Assembly (NCBI GenBank): GCA_034401795.1
Contig: CM067360.1
Location: forward strand, 122,498,430-122,562,429
Direction: 5' to 3'
DNA: 64,000 nucleotides
Source of the DNA: Chaetoderma sp. LZ-2023a
Taxonomy: Eukaryota > Mollusca > Caudofoveata > Chaetodermatida > Chaetodermatidae
Shown here piece by piece: positions 33,686 through 45,944 of the stretch (its first letter is position 1; each line of letters opens with the position of its first letter). The translations under genes were made by a program, and so were the position numbers. Under the pieces are notes generated by a model, which worked only from the letters and a program-made list of their open reading frames with translations, did not search any database and had not been told where the DNA came from.

Positions 33686-34136
33686 ATGAATATGCATGAG
33701 TACCAACCCGGCCACCTGGCAGACGCAGACTGGGAAGATCTTCTTAGCTATCGACAGGGGATGCAGACGTTTAACGCGTTGCATACTCAGTGCTTAACCA
33801 ATGACGTCAATGGTACAGATCGTGAAACAACTGCCCGAGAGCCAGGCGAGTCTTCAAAAGGTGGAGAACCTGCTGCGAACCAAGACACAGAAGTTACTGA
33901 CCAAAGCAAAACCTCTGGCAGTCCATATCGTCAGTAACGTGGCGGCGAATGTGGCCGTGGTGAAGATGACAGGGGGAAGTGAGGTTCTTCCTGCCGCCAC
34001 TGTGGCTGTCCTCGCTACAGTGGTGAGTGGGATGGCTGGGCACCATCTCGGAATAACTCACCCCATCCCAAAGATCGCCCTCAGTGGGCCTCCTACACTG
34101 TTGCCGCCAAGATCATGGGTGAGCGTGTTACCCTAA
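33686..34136 (+). pseudogene. Polinton-internal ORF remnant with hydrophobic segment
   Basis: Two overlapping plus-strand frames, one hydrophilic (33686-33937) and one with an Ala/Val-rich stretch (33801-34136). It is broken. Unidentified. Confidence 0.3.
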
Positions 34137-34463
34137 TGGAGGCCGTGGTTCTAGGGCTAGAAATGAGTGCAATGGCTGAGATCATCGTCGCCTATGTTTA
34201 ACCCCTCTGAGTGGTGAGATATGGATCACGAGACCCCTGCAGCATATGAGACATGGTGTGCCATAGGGTGGTGTATAGCCCATAGTCAAGCACATGGACT
34301 GAGGATTGCCAATGCCCGGGAATGGTGGACCGCCCACAAACCATGCCCCTGCAGAGGGCCAGTACCCTGAGCATTGCTACCTATTCCCTTGGCCGACTGC
34401 GTGGTCCTCCTATGCACAACTATTTCACTGGGGGTATGACTAGTAGGTTTAAGCCGTCTGTAT

Positions 34464-35127
34464 ATGACTATGACTCTGTCACTCACACACCTAGAAAGCA
34501 CAGAGCTAGGCAATCTTGCTCACTTGGGCGAGGCACGCCTTGGTTCAGAGGACACTCTTGCCCCTATCTCCTTCCTAGACTTCGATGAGAAGGGAGACCC
34601 GTGGGAGATCCGAGGTACCATCCCAGCCCGAGATCTCATCGGGATCACTGATACGGTAGGACAATTGGCCATTAAGAAGGCCAAGACTGTACAATGGCCC
34701 AATCACCAAGACGCAGAACCTGCAAGCACTGATGGAGAAGCTGCTGGCAGCGAGACTGACAGAACCACTTGTTCTAGTTATTGATGACCCTGCAATGGAC
34801 CAGAAGACAGTCACCTACCTCAGCAACATCACCAGGCACATCCGGCACACAAAGATAACTGTCTTCATCCTCTTTCAGAAGGACACCCGCGAGATCTCAC
34901 CAGACATCCGCCACAATGCCCGGTTGCTATACTTCAGCTCCAAATGTGGACATGCCCTGCTCGAGACCATATGTGACAGCCTAACCCTCAAGGACACCAA
35001 AGGGGACTTTATCGCAGGTGTACAGATGGCAGCTGAGCTGTACCACTTCATCTTCAGCAACAAGGAGACATTTGAGCTGTCACACTTCAAGCCATCTCTG
35101 GAAAAGGCGCAGACCTCTAACGACTGA
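34464..35127 (+). pseudogene. Polinton packaging ATPase (FtsK/HerA type) fragment
   Basis: The last ~130 codons contain PLVLVIDDPAM, a Walker B-like strand ending in Asp-Asp, and then KITVFILFQKD with a conserved glutamine, the order expected in the C-terminal half of HerA/FtsK-type packaging ATPases of Polintons and related viruses. A clear Walker A was not found upstream in the region 34464-34700. It is broken. It ends convergent with the minus-strand ORF at 35130-35740. Confidence 0.5.
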
Positions 35128-35129
35128 GG

Positions 35130-35740
35130 GTCATCTTTTGGGATTCTCTTCATCTGGTTCTTCTCACGGTAGACCAACTTTAGCCATCCATGCTTAGCAT
35201 CTGACTTATGAGGGGATTTGATGAGGTAGTCCTGGTAGTTATCTGGGAATTTCGTATATGCTTTCAGATCACTGGCCAATCTCCTGCGCCCTTCTTCGTT
35301 GAAGATGTGCTCAACAGCCTCCTTGCGGCCAACAGTGACCCATCCTGAGTACCTTCTGCATGACCGGTGTCATGGCTCTCCGCTACAGTGGCACTGACCT
35401 CCTCCCTTAAGTGGTTATTTGCTCCAGACTGGAGTCTATCCAGCATCTCTCGCTCTTCCTGACTATGGAGGCTAAATACGGCAGCCCACTTCCTGACCGT
35501 TAGTAGATCTTTGGGGTCAACCCTCGCCTTTTGGAGAGCTAGATTAAAAAGGACTTTTATGGTTGTGGCCATGGATAGGTTGGGTAGTACATTGCCCTGG
35601 GTGTTGTCAAACTTCCGGTAGAGTATCAGAGTCAGGAGTTCTTTTGTACTCCGAGCTGGCGCTCCTTCCTCTATGGCGGCCAGTATCTCCGCATCAGATG
35701 GAGGTGTGACGTTAGCTCACTTGTGGATAATGTTGATATC
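35130..35740 (-). pseudogene. Polinton-internal minus-strand ORF remnant
   Basis: Coding-like sequence with MATTIKVLFNLALQKARVDP and, further on, FPDNYQDYLIKSPHKSDAKH. It ends in a short basic segment. No family is recognised; broken about once. Confidence 0.35.
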
Positions 35741-35774
35741 ATGAAGCAGTCCGAGCCAACTTGTCCTGCTGCCT

Positions 35775-36879
35775 ATGGACAATCTGCTGGAGAACTTTAC
35801 CAAACATGGCAGTCATTTAACCCCTCTATATACCCAGACCTTAAACATGCTGCAGTATGCGCAACATCCAGATGGGGCCATTGAACCCACGACATCGTAC
35901 CGCACTGATCCTCAGAAGGACTGGCTGACGGTCATTCGACCCAGTATACATGATGAGAACCCGTTCTTCGCTGCTGGGAAATACATTGACTTTGAAATCT
36001 TGGCACAGATCTACGAGATCAAGAGCATCACACCCGAGTTCGAGCTTCAGAGCACAATAGAACAGATGGCAGGTTCTGAACAGGTGGGAGATTGTGCAGA
36101 GCATCAGCAACGTGGACACCACCCATGTGAACGATGAGTACTGAGTCCTATGTCCGCTGGCTCGTGGCCCAACCTTCTATGCGAAGGGAAAGGGGTACTA
36201 CACTGTGGGGTGCAATGAGGGGTTCACGGAATTCGAACTACGGGCATGTGTCGAGAAGCTCGTGGCAGTTCCACTCTTAACCCTCCTCGAGAACACACAC
36301 GTGAATCCGGCTGCCATGCAGGATAGGCTGTTCCTCCAGGTGTACACTGAGCAGCTCACAGATGCGACGATGAATGCTCCAAGACTTCATGTCTGGCATA
36401 ACGAGAATGACCAGGAGCTGAAGCAAACGGGTTCCAAACAGTGGATCGAGCATGTGGAGCGAGAACACCAGCAGGTCCAAGCCACAGCTAACCAACGGCT
36501 CAAGCTGACATTGCATCATGGTGCATCGGACTGTGTCGCTGTTGCGGTCCTGGTTCAGAAGGGAGGAGCCATCCAGCAGGTGGATAAGATAGACGACTTC
36601 AAGCTTGTGGTTGCTGTGACCAATGTTCTTGGTGAGGTACGCAAGCTGGCTGATTGCCATCTCTACAGACAGAAAACTAAGTCATCTACACTTCTGCGCC
36701 TAACCAGTGGATGCGACGACCTCGAGTCGGCAGTCGAGGGCCGTCACCACCTCAGGGGCAGGGACATCCCACCTAATCAGGGCAACCGGCTCAGCTTCAA
36801 CATTGGAACCCTCATAGCTGGGACTCGCTCATTCGGTATGACGATACTGTACTTTGGCTATGCTAAGGTATGCGTTTGA
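35775..36879 (+). pseudogene. Polinton structural-region ORFs, unidentified
   Basis: It starts with MDNLLENFTKHGSHLTPLYT and contains RPSIHDENPFFAAGKYIDFE; the second part includes LRACVEKLVAVPLLTLLENT and ends in TRSFGMTILYFGYAK. Its location between the ATPase and PolB fits a structural gene, but the assignment is not proven. It is broken about once. Confidence 0.35.
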
Positions 36880-37129
36880 ACACATTAGGTATTCAGCTTG
36901 AGCATGCATAGTGCATGACTCCTGTCGTCACCGCTGCAGTTGCCACCACTACTATAAGCTCTGTTGTCTTCTTACCTGTCGATGCTTCATGGTCGAGCAT
37001 TGGCTCAGATACAGCCTCGTAGTACTCATCGAGACTCTCATCTGCATCTTTGAGGCTCTTGTTGGCCTGAGCTCGGAGTTGTCATCGGCGTGAATATGAT
37101 GATGTAGCGGAGACCACACATGAATCCCA

Positions 37130-37419
37130 CAAGCTAGTACACGGAGCGAAAGGAATCTATCGCACTTACGTAAAGGGTTCTATTGGTCCGCTGGCAGCAG
37201 TTGGGGCTCTGATCGCTCTGTTCACAATGAAGGCTGGCGAGATGGTCTGCAAGATTGCCAACAATGCTCTCCATGGGGCCGAGAAGATTTCTGAAGCCAT
37301 ACCAGCCATCGCCTCAGGAGTAGGTACGCTCTTCGGATCCGCAGACCCTTGGCTACCATATGTTGCCATAGCGCTCACACCCATCTGGGGCGCCGAACAT
37401 TTAAGCCGTACTATATAAG
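37130..37419 (+). CDS. Polinton-internal small membrane protein
   Basis: A short plus-strand frame with two hydrophobic helices (PLAAVGALIALFTM and a later WLPYVAIALTPIWG), so a small membrane protein of the element. Convergent with the end of the PolB region. Confidence 0.4.
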
Positions 37420-39227
37420 GATGGCGTCTCTTAGAGATGCTCGCCATTGGATCTCCAGCATGAGCTCGCTGATCAGTTCTTTGGGGTCAGGATTGCAGAG
37501 GTGAGTGGGCTCACTCGTGGCACCCTCTAAGGAGCAGCCAACTGGCACAGTGATAGGTATGTGAGTACTCTCGATCATGAGAGTCTCCGTAGGATGAGTC
37601 TTGATAACATCTAGGAGTGCTTCGAAGTCGCAAACTATGAAGTGTGGGTATGTGACAGTCCGAACTCGTTTAGGGACGCTTGGGCAGCGTTTTATACAGC
37701 ACTCCCCCTGTACCACAACTGTGCATCCAGAGGATTTCAGCTTCTCCTCTCTCAGGACTGGCTTGCGGTATCTTTGTTCAGCATCCTCACCTCACTGGTG
37801 TTGTGGACACCCGTGCCAGTGACAGCCATGGAACTGGTAAACGGTGTTGGTGGTCGGATCATAACCATCTACGGGAGTGCCCTCGATCCAGCGCTCGCCA
37901 CCGTGCCCACACTCTACATGGTGTATGTGTACGCCTCTGTTTCTCGACTCATACTTTATCCAACGAGTATCCGCTGAACTGGATGGTTGCGGTGGATAGA
38001 AGGCTTTCTCATACGCAGACTGTGGCGCCTCAACCTCAGCCAGGACACACAATTTTTGTTTTTCCACCTGTACAGTGATCAGCGTGACGTTGAAGATTGC
38101 ATGCCTGTGTAAACCTCCGCTGACAGTGACTGCAGACTAGTGTATGTGCCAGCTTGGAGATGTTCTTGATGTAGAAGGCGTGGTGGTCCCACACTCCGAT
38201 GGTCATGGTGTCACGGCAGTGAGCCGCTTGCCTGATAATGTGCCAGGTGCCCTCTTCAGTTGGTTCATACACACGAATCCTGATCTTGGCGAAGAACTCT
38301 ACCTTGTCCAGCTGATCCAGCGAGGTCTTGAGGACATCAGGTACTCTGTGTGTCAAGCTCTCATGCAGGAGCTGTACTTCTATCAGCTCTCGCTCCTCGG
38401 TGGACTACTAGACATCTCCAGAGACACAGGTTGTCCCTGTCGGTGTCGAGGGCAGTCATACTGTTCTTCTGTCGTAGCCAGTCTGGAAGGTGGCCTGTCC
38501 CAAGCAGAGGTTGGCGGTCGATGACCGCCCTGACCTCAACGTTGATTGATCGAACGAATGCCCACTTGGTGTTGGGTCGATCAATATTGTCTGTGTCGAG
38601 GCGGGCTTGCTCTCTTGCTGCCACCCAGTCCTGAGCTGCTCCTATCGTGTTCAGCCATGGGCTCCCTGGAGAATTCTTGTGGAAGAGCAACACCCTACCA
38701 TCTTCGATTTGACAGATGCGATAGGTATGGGTGTAGCGGAGGTAGAAGGCATTCTGGACAGTCTGCTGGATCTTTTGCATGATCTGGCCTGTGAGGTCTC
38801 CGCTGGTCGAGAATGTGTTTGCCTTCTCGCCTTATACTCCGGCTAAGGGTTCAGACCTCAGACCCCTTATGCTCCGGGCTGGGTTCAGAGCTCGGCATCG
38901 CTTAGCGATCCTGCGTTGGACAGTGAAGTGCTCCTGTGGATGGGCCACCATCCACCTCTCTACAGTCTTGGCCCGCAAGCTAGCAGTCACCTTCTCATCC
39001 AACTCATGAAGCTCACATATCTGCTGCGCTTTCTTGTGGGGATTCCAAGGATCATCTTTGGTAAGCACTGGAAACCTTCCCGTCTTCATTGCTTGGGAGA
39101 GTCGCTTCTGCCACACCTCGGCACGGACCTGTCTGATCATCTGGAGCAGGTCAGTTTTCTTGGCCTTAGCATAGCCTCTAAGGCTGAATTGCTTTGCAAT
39201 AGCGCAAAGCTGTGCAACAGTAATCAT
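37411..39227 (-). pseudogene. Polinton DNA polymerase B, N-terminal and exonuclease part
   Basis: Read on the minus strand from 39227: an N-terminal SAP-like helix-loop-helix segment (ITVAQLCAIAKQFSLRGYAK), then NVEVRAVIDRQPLLGTG with NLCLWRCLVVHRG, a zinc-finger-like segment (VCSHCQRRFTQACNLQRHAD), an endonuclease-like YQFHGCHWHGCPQ, and PHFIVCDFEALL, the exonuclease I motif. These are the hallmarks of Polinton protein-primed family B polymerases. The palm domain with the polymerase active site was not found. It is broken in about four places. Confidence 0.8.
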
Positions 39228-39230
39228 AGT

Positions 39231-39506
39231 GTATATCCCTGTGGATGTCTGTCTCTAAAAGGGCATTCAGACACTATTGTGTGGTGATCAGTACCTGTGG
39301 GTTGTGTATATCCCTATTGATGCCTGTCTGGGCTTTCAGACCCTATTATGTGTGGTGCTGGCGATCAGTACCTGTGGGTGGTGTATATTCCTGTGGATGC
39401 CTGCCTCTAAATGGGCGTTCAGACCCTATTATGTGTGGCGATCAGTACCTGTGGGTGGTGTATATCCCTGTGGATGCCTGTCTCTAAATGGGCGTTCAGA
39501 TGTGTG
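39231..39506 (+). repeat. ~80-90-bp tandem repeat, about 3.5 units
   Basis: TATATCCCTGTGGATG..GTCTCTAAAWGGGC..TTCAGACCCTATTATGTGTG..GATCAGTACCTGTGGGTGGT repeats from 39231. It lies between PolB and the right terminal repeat. Confidence 0.85.
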
Positions 39507-39589
39507 TGGGGAGGCGGTGCGATGCATGCCCCCTGAATAGGATAGTACGTGCGTGTGTATAAAGCCCTATGAGAGTGGCTAAGTCCGTA

Positions 39590-40457
39590 AGAGCGCGTAG
39601 CACGCATGCGCACGTGTCAGATCCATGTGTCAATAAGAGTGTATGCTTATATTGTACCGAGAATTCAGTTCATTCTCGGCGTTCTGGCACCCATTAGGAC
39701 CGGAATGAAGGGAGAATTTCAAAACTGTTTACCATTTTAAAATCGGACCAGAAATGGCCGAGTTATCCACAAATGGTAATAGCGAGATTTGAACCCATGA
39801 TTTTAAGTTTGCTAATAAACACAAAACAAGGATCTCATGCCTTAACTACCTCGGCCATGTATGCATTAGTAATTATAGCTGATAAGTTATGCATTGCTGT
39901 TATTGCGTTATCTCGAAGTGACATCAGACTAATAAGCGCAGTAACCGCAATACTCACGCTCAGAGATAAGATTACTAAGAGGCAAGATTTTAGTAGTGTT
40001 GCGGTGGGTCACTCACTAGAGTATTGCTTATGATTCCCAGGCTGCAGACTGGGGTTCAAATCCGCTCAAAAGACCTCGCTAGAACTTACCTGAAATTTCG
40101 AAACTAGGTAAGATGCTAGGCCAGGGTAATATGACCAGGTTAGATAAAGACCCACCGTGACACTACCCAGTGCGGGGTAAAAGCACGACAGACACACACC
40201 AGCCAGCTGGAATAGCAACAGGATGGGATAGCAGATAGGTGGTGTAGGATAGGTTGGATAGGATAGGTAGAAAAGTGTCCCACAGATAGAAAAACCTCCT
40301 AAGGATACCGGGTAGAATAAGAAAGGCCGGTATCCTGAGGAGGTTCTCCCGGACAGTGGAGTCTGCACGGGAGTTTTATATTCTTGGCCAAGGCCATTTG
40401 TCTAAATGGAAATCCAGTTGAGGGAGGTGGTATCATCTTAATTCCGCCACTACTACT
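39590..40457 (-). repeat. Polinton right terminal inverted repeat
   Basis: Reverse complement of 27775-28685, with about one difference per 18-20 bases in the part I compared (about 400 bp). Ends GCCACTACTACT. Confidence 0.9.
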
Positions 40458-40803
40458 ACAGTGCATAGAATGATCTTTCTGAGGCGATTTGTCCCAAGCA
40501 CTGTGCCTCAGCAGAAGCATGCAGTATGCCATTTTGTATTTTACCACAGGAATGCCAGAATAAATGGCCATTCACTAAGAAAGATGTGTGATTTTCTTTA
40601 TCAAGCTGACAAATCTCCAACCCATCCAACAATGGAGGTTTCCAGTGTATTCATCAATCATAGGACGTAATAATCAATTATGTGACGTGTAGGCTGATGT
40701 CATAATCAATGACGTCAATGATGTAGATAAGTTCGTCACGAATGCTAAATTGATGACAGACTAAGCGTTGTTGTACGAATTGTATGTCTACTATTTAATA
40801 AAC

Positions 40804-40878
40804 ATGTTGTTGAATATTTTGAAACTATTTTGCATCAACAGCAGACAGCCAAAATCGTTTCAAAATATTCAACAACTT
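40804..40878. repeat. Dispersed palindrome with perfect 20-bp arms
   Basis: GTTGTTGAATATTTTGAAAC (40806-40825) and its exact reverse complement (40857-40876) flank a 31-bp loop. It is the cleanest outer arm pair of the family. Confidence 0.85.
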
Positions 40879-41756
40879 ACCCATATAGTTTTCTGGCAAT
40901 TGAGAGTTAGAGTGTTCAGGGATCGATCGGTTTCAGCACAGGTGAATCATGGGTGGAGCTTAGCTAAAGATGGGCGGAGCATAGCTAAAAGTGCATTCCT
41001 CCATTAAGCGACAGAGTGTCATTGACACAAAAATGTTGTAAAGTTGAACCAGATTAACTGTATACTGAGATACTAAGCCGAGGAGACCGACGCATGTGGC
41101 TATATCCTTTTAATATGCTGGATACTGAACAAACAAAATGGATGTATACCGCATGCAATTAATATGTTCTCACAAAGACTGCACAGTTACGTTCTAAATA
41201 TTCAACAGAACCGTTCTTAAATCACTAAGTATTTATTTTATCTGGTCTGTGAGTTTTCTATGACACTCACCCAGCCCTATCACAGTTATTTGGATATCAC
41301 GTTAACTCCAATATACCACTGACTCAAATTAGCCTGAAGGCTAGTGTTAAAGGGTTACTCGATTCACTAATTTCATTGTTAGTAGGCATTATTGATGCAT
41401 TGGTACAAGTGTTGACGGCATATAACATGTGCAGGGGGTTAGACTTATAAACTAAAGATGGTAACAGAACGATGAATGGTTTAGCGACATATTAAAGCTT
41501 TATTTAGCATTAACAAAAATAGCTGTTATAAACATGCCAGCCATGACATAGGAATGCAACTACAACTACATTTACATATAAATAGATTAGACATTCTGAA
41601 AAAAATTCACCTGAAATTTTATTTGCCATGACCTTCATGACAAGGATTTCCACGACCGTGTGTGCAAAATGCTCTCTATGACCCAATGTAATTCATCACA
41701 ATTTGGTCTAAAAGTCTGTTTTGAGCGGCCAAAGTCAATTCCAATGTAATACATAT

Positions 41757-41838
41757 TCTGTACAATATTTTGAAACTAAATTGACTGGCAACATGTAGCA
41801 GTAACAGCTTCCAGCCAATTTAGTTTTGAAATATTCAC
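41757..41838. repeat. Dispersed palindrome
   Basis: CAATATTTTGAAACTAAATT-GACTGG (41763-41788) pairs with CCAGCC-AATTTAGTTTTGAAATATT (41811-41835). Confidence 0.8.
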
Positions 41839-44167
41839 ATCTTACCTGTATGATTGTATTAAAATATGTATTATGGAACTTCTGCATTCAACGGTGCATG
41901 AATTTTTCCTAGGATATGATTTAAGACCGATTTTCAAAGATTTCCAGGCCATATAAATTCACAGATTTCCTAACATTTCATAATTTCAATGACCAGTATG
42001 AACCCTGAAATTAAGTGGGCATAAAAAATATAGCTAAAAGAGAACACGTGCATTTCCTATCCAACGTTTGCAATAGGATTCATTAAAATTAAAATTTGTC
42101 ATTTCACATTTAATTAATAAGCATGATGTTTTACAACAGCTGGTGTTGTGTCATCACAGGTCATGAATACTACTTCTGAAGTAGAAAGAGGTGCACACAA
42201 TACACTATCTGCTGAATGTCTTGTCAACTCTTTCGAAATTATTGACAAAATGGTATGAAATATACTACCGTACTAATCATAAAAAAATGATGAGGAATTT
42301 TAAAGGTGCGTTTGTCACTGTGACCAATAATCAACAAAATACAGTCACAAACACACCTTTGAAATTTATCATGATCTTTCATGATATATATAAGCAGTTG
42401 GCTATATACAAAATTTACATGCAGTTAAGCCTGAGAAGAGCTACTGGTGCCAACACAGTGTTTTATGAGACTATTTTACACAATTTACTTTACAAAGACT
42501 AGCAATATTCCTTGACAGAATATTTTGTAGCATGGGACATCACAAGCGATAGGCGATCATAGGCCCTATATCAAATGCCTAGGGCCAACAATATTCTGAT
42601 TGATCAATATAAAATTACTATCCCCCACATTAATATGATTAGCTCCACTACCATAACTTGTTGTTAGTGCCCTGACATTAGGGACTTAATGAGTGCCCTG
42701 AGGCAAATGCATTTGAAAATCATTGAGGGCAGACAGATCTAAAAAAGTCAGATGACCCCATGAGCATGCCAATTTTTCGTGTTTGGGGAAAATATTGGTG
42801 GCTTGAATATTTATAAAGCCACAGTTTGTTGATTCTTATCTCATATCATCGTGTAATACAAATGCAATTTCAGAATCATGGTCATTTTGAATGTTGATAA
42901 ATAGCCGCTTGTATTTTATAAGCAAACATGTGTACCGATTATCATATGACATATTAGAATGCGAGCAGCCTAACCTCAATGAGGGCACACTGTTTTAATT
43001 TTTTGCCTGCCCTGGTGGCATTCACTTCAAAATGTTACGCTACAGCACTGTTAGGTCTAATATTAATATACAGGTCACTCCACGAAAAGGGGGAACCAGT
43101 GGGCCTAATTTCAATTTTCTTCTTACCTTCATCCATAACATTATATTTTTCAAGAGAAAATGTACTTAAATTTATGTGAACAACATGTATACATAGATAA
43201 AATAACATGATGATATAATAGATTTTTTTTTATTGTTGTACATATTGTACATTTGTGTGGCAATTAAGAGGTTGTTGTTTTTTCTCAGGAATTACATGAC
43301 TTACAAGATATATATTGGAACAAAGCTGCTATTATATACAAAGGGCATGTTCAATGATTTTATTCCACACCATCACTTCCATATTTATGTGAAACGATCA
43401 TGTAAAATCTTTGCTTAAAACACTACGATGAATGTAACATTTGGTGTCCTCGTTATGGTTTTTCTCATATGAAAATGTATTTGAAAGAAAAATTAACAGT
43501 TTTGGTGCAATTCTGTGAACAATTCTCTCAAATTTTCATCATTCACCAATGACATTTTAATCTGACCAGTATTTAGCAAATAAGGCATCCACATAATTTT
43601 GGTGTACTTGTTACATGTGCAATGTACAATACAATTATACATATATGTTTAACATTCCCTATGTTTCAATAGTAAGCCAGGCTGTGTTGTGGCTTTATAA
43701 TTTCATCTTGTCGTGATATCATTGTTTCAATTTGCTTTTTGATCATGTCAGATACACATAAAATATTTCATTCTAAGATGTGTAGTCTGGATTTTCCAGG
43801 TATAAATACCATAAAATGACATTTTAAGTCAATTTTTTGCAACAATTTGCAAGAACTGATCATGACTTTTATTTAAATCCTTATAGCTGTTATAGATGTA
43901 CTTGCTAAAAGTCATTCTGTTTTATTAAATTTATTAATAGTATATCATTTGAGTAAGCTTATGGTGTCCTTGTTACATTTGCGCCACCATGAATTTTGGC
44001 AGAATTTTAATTATTGCCAATAATCTATCTTCTTAATTACAATGGACATTTCCATTTTAGCTATGCCCCGCCCATCACTAGCTACGCTCCACCCACACCT
44101 CGCCGTGTTGGGATTGATCGATCCCCAAATGCCCTAATGATCAATTTCCTGACAACTATACAGGAAA

Positions 44168-44264
44168 GCTGTTGAATATGTTGTAACTAATTTGACTGGG
44201 TGCTGTTGCTGCCTATGTCAAATTAGTTTATTAAATAGTATCAAATTAGTTTATTAAATAGTAA
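44168..44264. repeat. Dispersed palindrome copy with duplicated right arm
   Basis: GCTGTTGAATATGTTGTAAC plus TAATTTGACTGGG on the left; the right arm TCAAATTAGTTTATTAAATA is present twice in tandem. The duplicated arm provides two AATAAA signals on the minus strand (44227-44232 and 44250-44255), about 170-195 bp past the DUF4806 stop codon. Confidence 0.7.
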
Positions 44265-44420
44265 AAGCAAACAATTTGTACAACAACGCATAGATCGTCT
44301 TCAAATATCCCCTTCATGGAGTGACCCATATGTGTGCGTGTGTGAGTACACATGCCTATGCATGGAAAGTTGTCCCTAACAAGGGCCATTGGAAAAATAT
44401 AATATTGTACAATACTCTTG

Positions 44421-44616
44421 TTAACCGTCGTTATGGCCCGCGATCGCCTGCTCATCTTCCTTGGCTGCACTAGCCATCGTCTGTCTCCTATTGTGCCTAT
44501 TCATCCGGCCACCACACCTGTCCTTCCAATTTCGGATCCAAAGAGCAATCGCGTAATTGATGGTGACGTCTGTGGAATTGGATACCATAGGATTTTTTCG
44601 AACAGCATTTACAACT
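44421..44616 (-). CDS. DUF4806 gene, terminal exon
   Basis: The last coding exon of a host gene. After the acceptor ...CTATATAG (AG at 44617-44618) it reads from phase 1: NAVRKNPMVSNSTDVTINYA, then IALWIRNWKDRCGGR, and ends at TAA 44421-44423 after a polar tail. The pattern AVRKN...T...I..WIR..KDR.GGR is the C-terminal part of the DUF4806 domain (a domain of unknown function common in invertebrate proteins). The upstream exon ends in one extra base (C), which with the first two bases TT makes a Leu codon and restores the domain pattern VVVK-LVNAVRKN, supporting this splice. The function is unknown. Confidence 0.75.
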
Positions 44617-44723
44617 ATATAGAATAATAAAAATGATATAAAGTAAGCTGATAAATCCATTAATCATTTCAACTACACACACCAGAAGTGACAAATACAA
44701 ATTTAAAATGTAAGACGCATTAC

Positions 44724-44815
44724 GCTGACTATTTTGAAATTAACTTAATTAGAAGCTGCTGATCCTTGATGCAGTGACAGCTTACAATCAATTTAGTTTT
44801 TTAACTAGTCAATGA
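44724..44815. repeat. Dispersed palindrome
   Basis: GCTGACTATTTTGAAATTAA..AATTAGAAGCTGCTG on the left; CAGTGACAGCTTACAATCAA..TTAGTTTTTTAACTAGTCAA on the right. It lies in the last DUF4806 intron. Confidence 0.65.
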
Positions 44816-45192
44816 TTGTGTGAGCTTGAGCTACAAATGGAAGTATTTTGTGTTGGAAGGGTGAGTAATTAGTACACATACACATGCACTGTGGATACTC
44901 CACAAGGGTTCTGCAAGACATGCCCATTTAACACAAATTAATTAACAATGACCCAACAAAACTCGGTAAATGGCACAAAAATAATGCAATTACATCATAT
45001 TATCACGCAGATTGCATCAGCTATTCTCTCCAATCACCATTAATTGCTGTTGCAATGTGTGCGGTCTTTATATTCACATGTAGGTGTTCAGAGACGTCGC
45101 TCTGAATTGTAAATTTGATGCAGGATAATCATATAACTTAAAATTATCATCAACACATAGATTACCTACAAGAAATTAGAACATTCTTAAAT

Positions 45193-45206
45193 ATATTATT
45201 ATTATA

Positions 45207-45246
<40 letters not shown>
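45193..45246 (+). repeat. (ATT)n microsatellite
   Basis: About 17 ATT triplets in an intron. A lone palindrome arm (CTTGTTGAATATTTTGAACA) follows at 45559-45578, and another at 46258-46276. Confidence 0.95.
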
Positions 45247-45249
<3 letters not shown>

Positions 45250-45944
45250 GTTGAAGCGAAGTATTGGTGCTGCAACCATCATGGTGCAGAAATTTCAAAG
45301 ACTCTTGTGGAAGATGCAAACCGCAAAAACCCCATAATAAACCACATCAAAGAAATCAGTTACTAATATAACCTCATCAAACACTTTCTGGGTCATTGAA
45401 TTCTAAATGAAATTGTAAGCGAGTACTCTGGTGTTCATTGGCAAACGCCGTCAGTTTCATTTTTTTAACATTTTTAATACAATAAATCGCAGAAATAACT
45501 TCACAACCAAAAAAAAGAGGAAAAAGTTAGCAAATTTTTAACATGACGTAAGAAATGTCTTGTTGAATATTTTGAACATAATTGGATTAGTGCTCAATGC
45601 CTTTCAACAGCCTACGTTTTATTTTGTTTTTGGAAACATTTAAAGTTATTTCTGGCCTGTATTGCTGTATTTGTGGAATTTCTAATGTCCATTTTCCTGA
45701 AAATTGAATATCAGCATATAATTATCGAAGATCGTTGCATTTTATGCACATAATTCGGTATATAAAATTGACGGATCTATAAACTTTTGCATTGTTCAGA
45801 ATCAGTGTATAATATTGCTTACCTAGTAAAACCTACAAGCAGCCACTGTTGTCACCGCCACCACTACTAGGTATTTTGTAAACTAAAAAAACAAAATTAG
45901 TATATAATTGACCTAATTGTTAACACAAAAGATGAAAAACTTAC

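Larger units (their letters stand above)
27775..40457. mobile_element. Polinton/Maverick fossil with terminal inverted repeats
   Basis: A ~12.7-kb virus-like DNA element bounded by ~0.9-kb terminal inverted repeats that begin AGTAGTAGTGGC. ACAGT on both sides (27770-27774 and 40458-40462) may be the target duplication, one base short of the usual six. Recognised parts are a partial protein-primed DNA polymerase B (minus strand, right), a packaging ATPase fragment, and several other ORFs of the kind carried by these elements. No integrase was recognised, and 12.7 kb is short against the usual 15-20 kb. It is broken, with at least ten disruptions across the coding regions. The two terminal repeats differ at roughly 5% of positions by eye, so it is old but not ancient. 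Confidence 0.88.
40458..44167. other. AT-rich intergenic DNA with dispersed small repeats
   Basis: No gene is supported; the 103-codon frame at 42191-42502 has no recognisable domain. It contains palindromes at 40804-40878 and 41757-41838, a lone arm at 41196-41216, and three occurrences of a GGTGTCCTTGTTACA-like motif (43440-43457, 43597-43616, 43960-43979). Confidence 0.5.

Noticed and set aside
42191-42502. 103-codon frame
   Set aside because: AT-rich, no domain, composition like surrounding intergenic DNA.
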